The position numbers were made by a program, and so were the translations under genes. The notes below the pieces were generated by a model. The model saw only the letters and a list, made by a program, of their open reading frames with translations. It ran no database searches and was not told the DNA's origin. Shown one piece after another: positions 45,856 through 55,071 of a stretch of DNA of 64,000 bases (positions within the stretch are counted from its first letter, which is position 1; every line of letters starts with the position of its first letter). The stretch comes from Batkoa obscura (Eukaryota; Entomophthoromycota; Entomophthoromycetes; Entomophthorales; Batkoaceae). The stretch is from contig JASVEC010000035.1 of NCBI GenBank assembly GCA_030770535.1, forward strand, positions 1 through 64,000, read 5' to 3'.

Positions 45856-46623
45856 ATGGCTACTATTGTCAAACCCAAACTCTATATTGTATTTTATAGC
45901 ATGTATTTACATGTATATAAGTTAGCATTAGCAGTAAAAGAAGGAGCCGAAAGAAATGGTAATGTTGAAGTAAGCATATTTCAAATTAAAGAAACGGTCC
46001 CTGAAGAAATTTTGACTAATATAAAAGCTCCGAGTAAACCAGATGTACCTGTAATTACTCCTGCCTTACTTAAGGAAGCTGATGGTGTATTATTTGGATT
46101 TCCAACTCGTTTTGGTACTGTACCAGCTCAACTAAAAGATTTTATTGATTCTTGTGGTCAATTATGGGCTACTGGTGCTTTAAACGGTAAATTAGCTGGT
46201 ACTTTTAATTCTACTCAAACCCAACATTCAGGCCAAGAAACTACAGCTTTTACTTTCCTTACAGTATTAGCTCATTTTGGTATGATTTATGTACCTAATG
46301 GCTATTCATCCCCATTGATTCATGAAGATAAAGAAATTATGGGTGGTTCGCCATGGGGTGCTTCTGTCGTTGCTGTTAATACTGGGGTACAATCACCATC
46401 TGATAAAGAATTAGAAATTGGTAAAGTTCAAGGTGAAAATTTTGCTAAATATTTGGCTCAATTCCATGGTTTTGGTAATCAACAAAAAATCGTAAAAGAG
46501 GAGGTACCTGTTAAAACCCAAACTGTTAATAAGGATGATAGAGTTACAACTGAACGTGTTGAAAATCCTAAAAAAGAAACTGGTTTTAAAGGTTTCCTTA
46601 AGCGCCTGTCCGTTCGTAATTAA
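45856..46623 (+). CDS. Flavodoxin-like NAD(P)H:quinone oxidoreductase (WrbA/Pst2 family), copy 2, 255 aa
   Basis: Intronless paralogue of copy 1 with the same FMN-site motifs (FYSMYLHVYKLA, FGFPTRFGTVPAQ, STQTQHSGQETTAF). The tract from about residue 60 to 115 is nearly identical to copy 1 even at DNA level (GAAGCTGATGG, TTTCCAACTCGTTTTGGTAC), while the flanks are much more diverged, as expected from gene conversion. The tail ends GFKGFLKRLSVRN, keeping the KRLS element, a PKA-like phosphorylation consensus. All catalytic features are present. Confidence 0.92.
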   Translation: MATIVKPKLYIVFYSMYLHVYKLALAVKEGAERNGNVEVSIFQIKETVPEEILTNIKAPSKPDVPVITPALLKEADGVLFGFPTRFGTVPAQLKDFIDSCGQLWATGALNGKLAGTFNSTQTQHSGQETTAFTFLTVLAHFGMIYVPNGYSSPLIHEDKEIMGGSPWGASVVAVNTGVQSPSDKELEIGKVQGENFAKYLAQFHGFGNQQKIVKEEVPVKTQTVNKDDRVTTERVENPKKETGFKGFLKRLSVRN

Positions 46624-47922
46624 AATATTTATTACTCCTTTTTAAATATTATTGAATAAATATATTTGTATTATAAATTCTTCATTTTTTGTTTTCTTTT
46701 ATTAACCAAGCTGGCTTCTATAAAGGCTATAGTTATTTATACATTACTTGATGTTTAGCTAAACAATACTTTCAAATATCGAAAAAATTATAATTGATTG
46801 TTTTCAATATTACAACTGTTGGACAGCTCTATTACGACTTTTTTTGGTCACAATTTTTATAATAAAATTATTTGTAAAGCCAATTGTTTTTAAGGACTGT
46901 TTAAATATTCTATCATTTTAATATGAATTTTTTCTTAAATCAGGACTTAATCAGGTCACAAAAGAGCAGCAACAGTTGTAAAGCCTCCAGTTAATTTTTG
47001 ATTAAAAGTAATTAGTGGCAAAATATTGCATATTGACAATTTATAGGCAGAAGTTGGGAATGCTTTCTACCTATTGCCCTTTTTTATTATTTTTTAGAAA
47101 TTGAATTAATGCAGATGTTTAATTTTAACATGTACTGAAAAACAGTGAATTTTATAACTAATTATTTGTCCTATTATGCTTTGAGACTTATTAATTTAGT
47201 TTTTGTTTTCAAATAAACAGTTAATTAACCAGGACTCATCCAAGCTTGAACAGCTTATTGATTAATTGATTTTTAAATTTAAAAAATAGCAAAAAAGAAC
47301 TAGTAAAATAGCATCCCAGTCAGATTATGCAAATTAAGAATAAAAATTTTGAAGATAACAATCGTTTTAAAATAAAATAAAAATAGATCATCTATAATGT
47401 TATAGAAGCTATACTCCTGCTAGAAAGAAAGGTTCTATAAGTTTATTTCAAAACAAATTTATTGTAAAATGTACTTATTGAACTCGGCAAAAAGCTGATT
47501 TTATTATATATTTATAATATATAATTTATAGTGCAAAAAAATAACTTGAGATTGAACTTACAGTAATTAGCATAAATATTATAACTAAATCATTATAATA
47601 AATAAACAAAGAGTTTATAAACTAGAAAAAAACTTAATAGATCTTAGATTCATTTAATTATATCATCCTTTCTTTATATTTAAGGTCCCTCGACTTTTTT
47701 ATCTTCTATTAATTGAAATATTCTCAACCAAAATACAAAATTAGAAATATACTAATGAAATAAGCATATAAATAATATTGTAGGCTAAATGGAAGAATTT
47801 TAAATCAAAAGGAAACAGGTTAATTAAAGGCTAGGTATATAAAATACAATCAAGATTATTATTTCGATGATTGTTTATCCTTTATTAACTAATTCAATAA
47901 TTATTTTTATATCAATTACACT
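46624..47922. other. intergenic region, nothing recognised
   Basis: About 1.3 kb of AT-rich DNA between quinone reductase copies 2 and 3. A ~28-bp segment near 46950-46982 (AGAGCAGCAACAGTTGTAAA) resembles one at 28107-28135, but this is too weak to call a repeat. Confidence 0.5.
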
Positions 47923-48681
47923 ATGAGTTCTATTCAAAAACCTAAATTATTGATTGTATTTTATTCGACATTTATGAATGTATATAAGTTAGCCTTAGCA
48001 ATCAAAGAAGGGGCTGAAAAAGTGAATGAAATAGATGTAGAAATTTATCAAGTAAAAGAAACATTAAGTGATAGTATATTAGCTAAAAAAGGGGCGCCAG
48101 AGAAGCCAGATATTCCCATAATAACACCGGAATTACTAAAAGAAGCCGATGGTATTTTATTTGGATTTCCAGCTTGCTTTGGACTATTACCAGCTCAATT
48201 AAAAGATTTTATTGATTCTTGTGGTTCTTTATGGGCTTCGGGTGCCATGCAGGGTAAACTAGCGGGCATCTTTAATTCAACGGAATTACAACATTCAGGT
48301 CAAGAAACTACAGCTTTTACTTTTATAACAATTTTAGCACATTTTGGTATGATCTTTGTACCTAATGGGTATTCCTGTCTTGAAATTCATGAAGACAAAG
48401 AGATTTTAGGTGGTTCGCCATGGGGTGCTTCTGTTGTTGCGAGTAAAAAAATAAGATCACCATCAAACAAAGAAAAAGCGATTGCTAGATGTCAAGGCGA
48501 AAATTTTGCTACTTATTTAGCTAAGTTTCATGGAGCTTTAGATCCTCATAATGAGGCTAAATCAAACCTAGAAGGTAAAATTAAAATTCATAAATTAAAA
48601 GAAGCGGAGGATATCGATGTACCTATTTCGAAACCTAAAAGTATTAAGAAAATCTTGAAACGTTTATCAATGCAAAGTTGA
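47923..48681 (+). CDS. Flavodoxin-like quinone-oxidoreductase paralogue, copy 3, diverged FMN site, 252 aa
   Basis: Same fold and length as copies 1 and 2, and ends IKKILKRLSMQS, but several FMN-pocket residues differ: the phosphate loop reads FYSTFMNVYKLA (H to N), and GFPTRFGTVPAQ is replaced by GFPACFGLLPAQ, losing the conserved Thr-Arg. STELQHSGQETTAF and FIDSCGSLW are retained. It may bind flavin weakly, have changed substrate, or be structural. A TATATAAAAT box lies at 47837-47846. The ORF is intact, so it is not a simple pseudogene. Confidence 0.88.
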   Translation: MSSIQKPKLLIVFYSTFMNVYKLALAIKEGAEKVNEIDVEIYQVKETLSDSILAKKGAPEKPDIPIITPELLKEADGILFGFPACFGLLPAQLKDFIDSCGSLWASGAMQGKLAGIFNSTELQHSGQETTAFTFITILAHFGMIFVPNGYSCLEIHEDKEILGGSPWGASVVASKKIRSPSNKEKAIARCQGENFATYLAKFHGALDPHNEAKSNLEGKIKIHKLKEAEDIDVPISKPKSIKKILKRLSMQS

Positions 48682-49571
48682 TGATTATTTATTATATTGA
48701 TAAAGCTATATTCTTATTATATATTGATTATTTTTTAAAGAGGGTTTTTAGTGACTTTTATTTGTATGACATTTATAATTCATAAAATAAACAAGTTATT
48801 TATAATTATATACTAATAATTACAATAAATGATCATTCAATAACATAGCCAATAACACAACCATGATTTTATTATAAATTCTAGTAGTTATTTTTCTATA
48901 GATTGAACTAAGATCCTTAATATTGAATGTTTATAAGATAACTAGTCGAATAACTTATAATTTACTTCAACCTTATTTTATTTCAGGCTGTTTATTATAT
49001 GTATTTTATTAGTATTGGTATATTCTTAGCATTATAGATAAGCGGTGCTCATAGCTTAAAGTAACATACATCTATTTTACTTAAGAAAATGGCCCATAAA
49101 ATGTTAATCCTATTACCTTAAAAAGTAGTGATTTAATAATCATTAACAAGTGTTTTGAAAATAGAATGATACTGAGTATATGCTTTATACAGATTATTTA
49201 ACAACATTATATAAAATATCATAGATACTTATATGACGTTATTTAATTATAAGTACTTGATATTAATCGAATTTATTTATGTATTATGATTTCATGTTTA
49301 GAATTCTAGAAACTTTGTAGTAAAATATTGAACATTTTTTGTGTGACGAGTAACTATTGATATCTGCTTTCAAATTTTATAATGATTTCGAATTTAATTA
49401 GTGATAAACTGGAAATAAAATTCTTAGGTTAGTCATCAAATCAAATTTGTTCAATAAAATTTATAATCAATTCCAATTAGAAAAATCAATTAAATTTAAT
49501 AATTAGAAATTACAAAAATCTTGAATACTTTATGGTTTTGTTTTTTAAATGTTCATCTTTTTATTTTCAAT
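48682..49571. other. intergenic region, nothing recognised
   Basis: About 890 bp of AT-rich DNA. No ORF, MITE copy or RNA gene was seen. Confidence 0.6.
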
Positions 49572-51212
49572 ATGCCAAATCGATTTACTTTCGTTAAAGA
49601 AAGTGGCAGAGATTTAAAAAAGAAACAAGATAAGGACAAGTTTACTATTGTTCATTTTGATGGCGATAAAGAAGTCAAAGAAGTTAGGGAAGCCAATAAG
49701 TATGACAACATGATCATAAAAGAGTATCAGACAAAGGATAACAATAAAGAACACATAAGGAATAAAAACATAGTGAAGTCAATTCCGATACAAAGAAAGC
49801 TAAGGATGTTTACTTTTTTAAAAGATCCCATCACTAATTTCGCGTCAACCCACATCAAACAATTAAATTTACCACCATCTTCATTATTGGAAAACTTAAT
49901 GGCAATAGCTTTCTGTAACACAACCTATTTTTCCAAAGAAAGAGAGGGTATATTAAACTCCTTATTTGAAAAACTGAGGTCATTATTAAATAGAGAAAAC
50001 AAGTTAATTAGTAATATCCGAATCAATAATTTGAATGACCAAACAAGTATGAATAATATTATATTACATAATTTCTTCCACAAAGGATCTTCTACGTTTA
50101 GTTTATTTAGTAGCACATCATTTGATTTGAATGAACAACCAGAAATATTAAAATGGTCTATATTAGCTTCTGGATTAGTATGGATGGAAAACGACTATCA
50201 AGTAAGTGAAGAAATCAAACGGATAGAAACCAACTTGGTCCAATTATTTACTTCCTCGACAAATATTAAGCCAAGTTTACAAAATTTACAAGCCATTTTA
50301 TTGATTGTAATTAATTTAACTAATTTTACAAATATTAATGCTCTAAGGACAACTTTATTAAGTTTAGCTTCAAGGTTTGCTTCCATCCTTGGTCTACATT
50401 TAAACAACCCTAAATTTAGTGCCAAAATCCAATTTGAACGTCAACTAGCCTATTCGAATTTAGCTTTTATTTTGGCCTTTATGGATTTAAATTGTGGTAG
50501 TCACTCTGCAGCAACGTTTCGATTAATGAATCCAAACACAAATAATTTTAAAATAGATATAAAACATCAAAAGAATGAAAAATGGGATATATATGATAAA
50601 GTTAGTTTATTATTTGCTAACTATCTTTCTGAAATGTCAGCCATTATGTTTTTATTAAGGATAGCAAAAGAGAATAGAAATTTAAAACACACAGAATCGA
50701 AACATTTTAGCAATTTAAATAAAGTCCAGCTACAGCTTACTAATTTATCTAAACAGATGATTGAAGACTTAAACATTTATTTAAATCAATTTAGTACCAA
50801 CAATGATTTAAAACTTAGGATTGCTGCCCTTAAAAAAGTAATTAGTTTATTGCGGCATTACCTTTTATTCTTTATTTTATCAATCCAAGCTTCACCTTCA
50901 ATATTAAGCGATAGTAACAATAATAATGCCTCGGCAAAACAGAGCCAAGAAAATCTATTATTACAATGTCAATTAACGATTGAATTCGCAATGCAATTAC
51001 CATCCCATTACATGGTCTATTTCCCAATCCCAATTTTAACTCAATGTTTATCCTACCTTATTCAAATAGCTGAAAAAAGTAAAGTGAATCAAGTATTTAT
51101 TAAAAAAGGCCTTAAAAGGATTAAACAACTTAAAAAATTTCCTACTGTCTACTGGGCCTCTTTAGCCCATTTAGCTGTGGTACAGTTGATTTCAGATGCT
51201 TCAAAAGGATAA
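49572..51212 (+). CDS. Fungal transcription-factor-domain-like protein, paralogue without Cys4, 546 aa
   Basis: Intronless; the upstream in-frame TTG at 49521 is ignored and ATG 49572 (MPNRFTFVKESGRD) is used. From about residue 70 it aligns with the gene at 35579: LQNLQAILLIVINLTNF, RFASILGLHLNNPKFSAKIQ, ERQLAYSNLAFILAFMDL, and a shared C-terminal pattern (LLQCQLTIEFAMQLPSHYMV here, LLQCHLFIEHVIKLPPQFMV there). This resembles the middle homology region of fungal zinc-cluster factors. The N-terminus is short, lysine-rich and has no cysteine pair, so no DNA-binding domain is visible. Duplicate of the upstream gene about 14 kb away, with the three quinone-reductase genes in between. Confidence 0.58.
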   Translation: MPNRFTFVKESGRDLKKKQDKDKFTIVHFDGDKEVKEVREANKYDNMIIKEYQTKDNNKEHIRNKNIVKSIPIQRKLRMFTFLKDPITNFASTHIKQLNLPPSSLLENLMAIAFCNTTYFSKEREGILNSLFEKLRSLLNRENKLISNIRINNLNDQTSMNNIILHNFFHKGSSTFSLFSSTSFDLNEQPEILKWSILASGLVWMENDYQVSEEIKRIETNLVQLFTSSTNIKPSLQNLQAILLIVINLTNFTNINALRTTLLSLASRFASILGLHLNNPKFSAKIQFERQLAYSNLAFILAFMDLNCGSHSAATFRLMNPNTNNFKIDIKHQKNEKWDIYDKVSLLFANYLSEMSAIMFLLRIAKENRNLKHTESKHFSNLNKVQLQLTNLSKQMIEDLNIYLNQFSTNNDLKLRIAALKKVISLLRHYLLFFILSIQASPSILSDSNNNNASAKQSQENLLLQCQLTIEFAMQLPSHYMVYFPIPILTQCLSYLIQIAEKSKVNQVFIKKGLKRIKQLKKFPTVYWASLAHLAVVQLISDASKG

Positions 51213-51406
51213 GGTATTGGTTGTTTGATGCTTCAATTCGCTTTCTGTAATTGTAACCCCTTTTTATTTAACTAGTTTTTTTGTAAAATAATTAGTGTAT
51301 TTCTATAATAATGAGTAAAATGAAACATTCAATAATAAACTTATTTTAAATTTACAGGATTCTTTATTTTAAATTTGTAGTATTCTTTATTTCACATTTT
51401 TATATT
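51213..51406. other. convergent spacer
   Basis: About 190 bp between convergent genes. Nothing recognised beyond T-rich 3' flanks. Confidence 0.6.
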
Positions 51407-52543
51407 TTAATAATCATATTTAGGGGAGTAATCATATTTTGGAGAATAATCATAGGTTGGGTAAGGATTTTTGGTTTTGGTTTTTGTTCCATAGCAGTTT
51501 TTATCGCCATTGCAATAGGCTGGAGTAGATACAGACGGAGTTTCTACTGGAGTAGTAGCAGTAGTGTAAGTTACAGGAGTGGATATAGATGGAGTTTCTA
51601 CTTGACTAGTTCCTGGAATAGTAACAGTTCCAGAGCAGCTTTTACCACCAGTACAGTATCCTGGAGTAGATACAGACGGAGTTTCTACTGGAGTAGTAGC
51701 AGTAGTGTAAGTTACAGGAGTGGATATAGATGGAGTTTCTACTTGACTAGTTCCTGGAATAGTAACAGTTCCAGAGCAGCTTTTACCACCAGTACAGTAT
51801 CCTGGAGTGGACATAGATGGAGTTTCTACTGGAGTAGTTCCGGAGCAACTTTGGCCTCGAGTGCAGTAGCCTGAAGTAGTAGCAGTAGTGTAAGTTACAG
51901 GAGTGGATATAGATGGAGTTTCTACTTGGCTAGTTCCTGGAATAGTAACAGTTCCAGAGCAGCTTTTACCACCAGTACAGTATCCTGGAGTGGACATAGA
52001 TGGAGTTTCTACTGGAGTAGTGGACTGAGTTCTAGTGATAGTAGAATAGCTTCCAGTGGGGTATTTACCACCATTGTGACCAGGCTTTGTTGGATATTTG
52101 CCGCCATTATGTCCTGGATTGGTTGGATATTTGCCACCATTACGTCCTGGATTGGTTGGATATTTGCCACCATTATGGCCGGGATAAGTAGGATACTTGT
52201 TACCATTGTGATCAGGATTAGTGGGGTATTTGCCACCATTATGTCCTGGGTTTGTTGGGTACCTTCCACCATTATGCCCTGGATAAGTAGGATACTTATT
52301 ACCGTTATTTCCTGGATAAGTAGGGTACTTGTTTCTTGGGTTAGTAGGATATTTATTACCATTGCTACCTGGATAAGTAGGATACTTATTACCGTTATTG
52401 CTAGGATAGTTATTATAATTACCGCCAGGATAAGAAGGATTTCTACCATAAGTATATTCTGGACGATAATAAGTAGCAGTAGTACTTTGTGGTAAAGCAC
52501 CAATTGCAACAAGAGCTAAAACAGAGTTTAAATCGAATTTCAT
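51407..52543 (-). CDS. Secreted repetitive wall-type protein, 378 aa
   Basis: Single exon. The N-terminus MKFDLNSVLALVAIGALPQS is a probable signal peptide. Residues ~40-165 are a run of about a dozen ~10-residue units of the type GHNGGKYPTNP, rich in Gly, Asn, Tyr and Pro. Residues ~170-350 are longer Ser/Thr-rich repeats of up to ~45 residues (VETPSMSTPGYCTGGKSCSG, then VTIPGTSQVETPSIST), each carrying one Cys pair, C-x5-C. A short DYSPKYDY-type end follows, and no GPI signal is visible. This suggests an O-glycosylated, disulfide- or Tyr-linked cell-wall or matrix protein; function inferred from composition only. A TATATAAAAG box lies on the - strand at 52642-52651. Confidence 0.8.
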   Translation of the reverse strand: MKFDLNSVLALVAIGALPQSTTATYYRPEYTYGRNPSYPGGNYNNYPSNNGNKYPTYPGSNGNKYPTNPRNKYPTYPGNNGNKYPTYPGHNGGRYPTNPGHNGGKYPTNPDHNGNKYPTYPGHNGGKYPTNPGRNGGKYPTNPGHNGGKYPTKPGHNGGKYPTGSYSTITRTQSTTPVETPSMSTPGYCTGGKSCSGTVTIPGTSQVETPSISTPVTYTTATTSGYCTRGQSCSGTTPVETPSMSTPGYCTGGKSCSGTVTIPGTSQVETPSISTPVTYTTATTPVETPSVSTPGYCTGGKSCSGTVTIPGTSQVETPSISTPVTYTTATTPVETPSVSTPAYCNGDKNCYGTKTKTKNPYPTYDYSPKYDYSPKYDY

Positions 52544-53749
52544 AGTTTATTTGGTTGGAAGCACAGCTTAAAAAGTAAATTAATCAAGCAGTTAATTGAT
52601 TGTAGTTTTTAGGATATTGTTTGTTTGGTGGAATTACTTCTCTTTTATATACTTTGAAAGTCAATCACGAATTAAAATTTGGGTAACTCTTATCATTGTT
52701 TATTAAATTAACTGGTAACATCATTGTTTTTTGTTACCACGGTTAACATAATTTAAAGTTTAATAGGGATATGCTAATATATTTAAAAAATTATAAATAG
52801 ATCTTACTCTGTTTTCAATGGGGTTATTCCTTGATTTAGTCGCAATACTTTTAACATTAATGCTGTTAACTATTCTTCATTATTCTTACTGCTATTATTA
52901 ATATTTAATTTGTTATTTATTAATTATTAATTATTATTTAATTTTACTATTAATGATTACTTTTACTATGAACTTTAAAAGCTAGCTTTAGCTCATATTA
53001 TAATAAAGAAAATATCTTTTAGAATTACAACTTAAACAAATAATCTTTTATCTATAAATTATAACAAATACAAAATACAGTTTTATATCATAATATAATA
53101 CATTTTGTATTATACCTAAATTTATTTCACATTCCTAAACCTAAGAATTAGGCATATACAATTAATCAAGGTGGGGATCTAATAATTATTCGATTAAAAG
53201 ATGAGTTAATAATTTCTATCTTTAGTAATTAAAATGAAAACTTGGTATATTGATAAAATTTTGAATTTTTCTAAAAATAAAAATTTTCAAGGGATAGTTA
53301 TTCAGTTATAAGGGTCAGTGCTTTTAGTTAGTAGATGAAATCAGTCTTAATAGTTTAACGCTGCTCTTAATTTTACTTTATTGATATAATAGAATCTGTT
53401 TAATATATGTTAGGCCATTTATAAAATAACCATATAGTTACAGACAAGTAAAATATCTTAAAAGTAAATAATTGCAACGCTGTAAAATTTTTACATCAAA
53501 ATAATTTTGTATTTAGAGATAAAAAATATCTACTATTGCAACTAATGATTTGCTTGATTTTTATGTGCATGAGTCTGTAAAGTTATTTCATGAGTAACCT
53601 AATTATCCGATTATAATTGTAGATTTATAAATAGCTCTTTTTTTATTTATATGTAATTTTAATGTGTATTGTAAATCTACTATGACTTTAAATACTAATA
53701 TCATTTGCAGAATAAATAACTACTTTCTGCAACAGTAATAAAACAATGA

Positions 53750-53852
53750 AATGGAGGTGTATTTTTGTTTGAGAATTTACTAACAATCTTTCTGCTTAAA
53801 CAGTGCTTAAAAAATGGCAAAAGTGATGAAATCAAAAAAAACATCTTCAAAT
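53750..53852 (+). mobile_element. MITE copy 19
   Basis: Forward copy with slightly diverged ends (AATGGAGGTGT to ACATCTTCAAATA). Confidence 0.78.
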
Positions 53853-54995
53853 ACTCTTTTTATTTCATTATTCTTTCTATATTTAAGCAACCTAAAATTC
53901 TAAAAGTTTTAATCAATTTTAAATAAAGATTCCCAATAATCTCAGTACTTATGCTTAATTACAATCTTAATATTGAACTAAAATCGGAGAAATGTTGAAC
54001 CTTGGGTTTAAACTACTCATCTACAGGCATATCAAGTTAGCATTTAAATTATAACACCAGCGACTATGAAGAATCGAATGTGAAAGCATTTAAAATAATA
54101 TATTATTATACTAACCATAGCTACTTCAAACAAACAAAAACATCCCAAGTTACAAAAATTTATTATGATAAAACTTTAACATTTATAAGTAAAAATAAAA
54201 TATGGTAAAATACACAACATATCAAAGTCTAGACTATGGGCTCTATGAGAAAATATATAATAAAAATTTATTTAAATTAGGTTGTAATTCTTTACTGACG
54301 ATAGCTTCAATATGACTAGAAAAATAAATAACTTTAAAACAAGTAAGGATAAAGGAAGGGTAGATAAAAATATTGTAATAGTAAGGCTTTTTTAGCTCGA
54401 AATGAGAATTAAAAACAAGTTTATTTGTCTTATTGCCCATATTATGAAGTATATTATAAAGCTGTTGTAAGCCTTAAAGTTAATTAAGCATTGTATCATT
54501 GTTACTGTACTGATTAATATAGTAATATTATAAAATTTAATTGTAAAATGTTATTTGTTTTATAGTATATGATAGATATTAAATACTAAATATTGTATAT
54601 TGTATATCTTATACAATATACAATATAGATCACAAAGTGATGCTAATTAGTGACTGTTTAAAAATATAGTTGTTATTGTAATAAACAATACACCAAGTTA
54701 TCTTCTAAATCTTGGAACAATACTTATTTTAGTCAAATTAATGGCTTAATTTGTTATAATAAACACTCTTTTTAGAACATATTTTTAAAAAACATGTATA
54801 ATAACAGAGAAGAGGCTTTATTAAACTGATACAGAAAAAAGAGAAAGCTAATAAGTACTGAAAGATAAAAAAAAATTTAGCATTAATATTGGTAAGAAAC
54901 AAATGAAGTTATATAACTGAAAGTCATAAATATTGTTTATTAGAAAATGCTGCTATCTTGTATTTTGATATGTTGGTACTCAATTTAAAAAACAG

Positions 54996-55003
54996 TATAA
55001 ATA
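54996..55003 (+). promoter_or_regulatory. TATA box, conserved promoter of Ser/Thr-rich gene 1
   Basis: TATAAATA 69-76 bp before the ATG, followed by ACACATGGATATCGAAGC. The paralogue at 58708 has the same arrangement (TATAAATA, then a matching GTAGGTATTGAAGT block), so the promoter was duplicated with the gene. Confidence 0.65.
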
Positions 55004-55071
55004 CACATGGATATCGAAGCTATCAATTATAAAGTCATCAATTATTTATTCATATTTATTTGTATTAAAAA

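Larger units (their letters stand above)
52544..55071. other. divergent intergenic region with one MITE
   Basis: About 2.5 kb between two secreted-protein genes. It holds one MITE (53750-53852). The right end, from roughly 54650, is related to the upstream region of the gene at 58708 (shared CTTGGAACAA and GAGGCTTTA blocks). Confidence 0.6.

Noticed and set aside
46945-46982. Possible second dispersed repeat shared with 28107-28135
   Set aside because: Similarity is under 30 bases and imperfect; could be chance.
51602-52512. Long ORFs antisense to or out of frame with the wall-type repeat protein
   Set aside because: Repetitive codons leave other frames open by chance; no start context, signal peptide or independent conservation.
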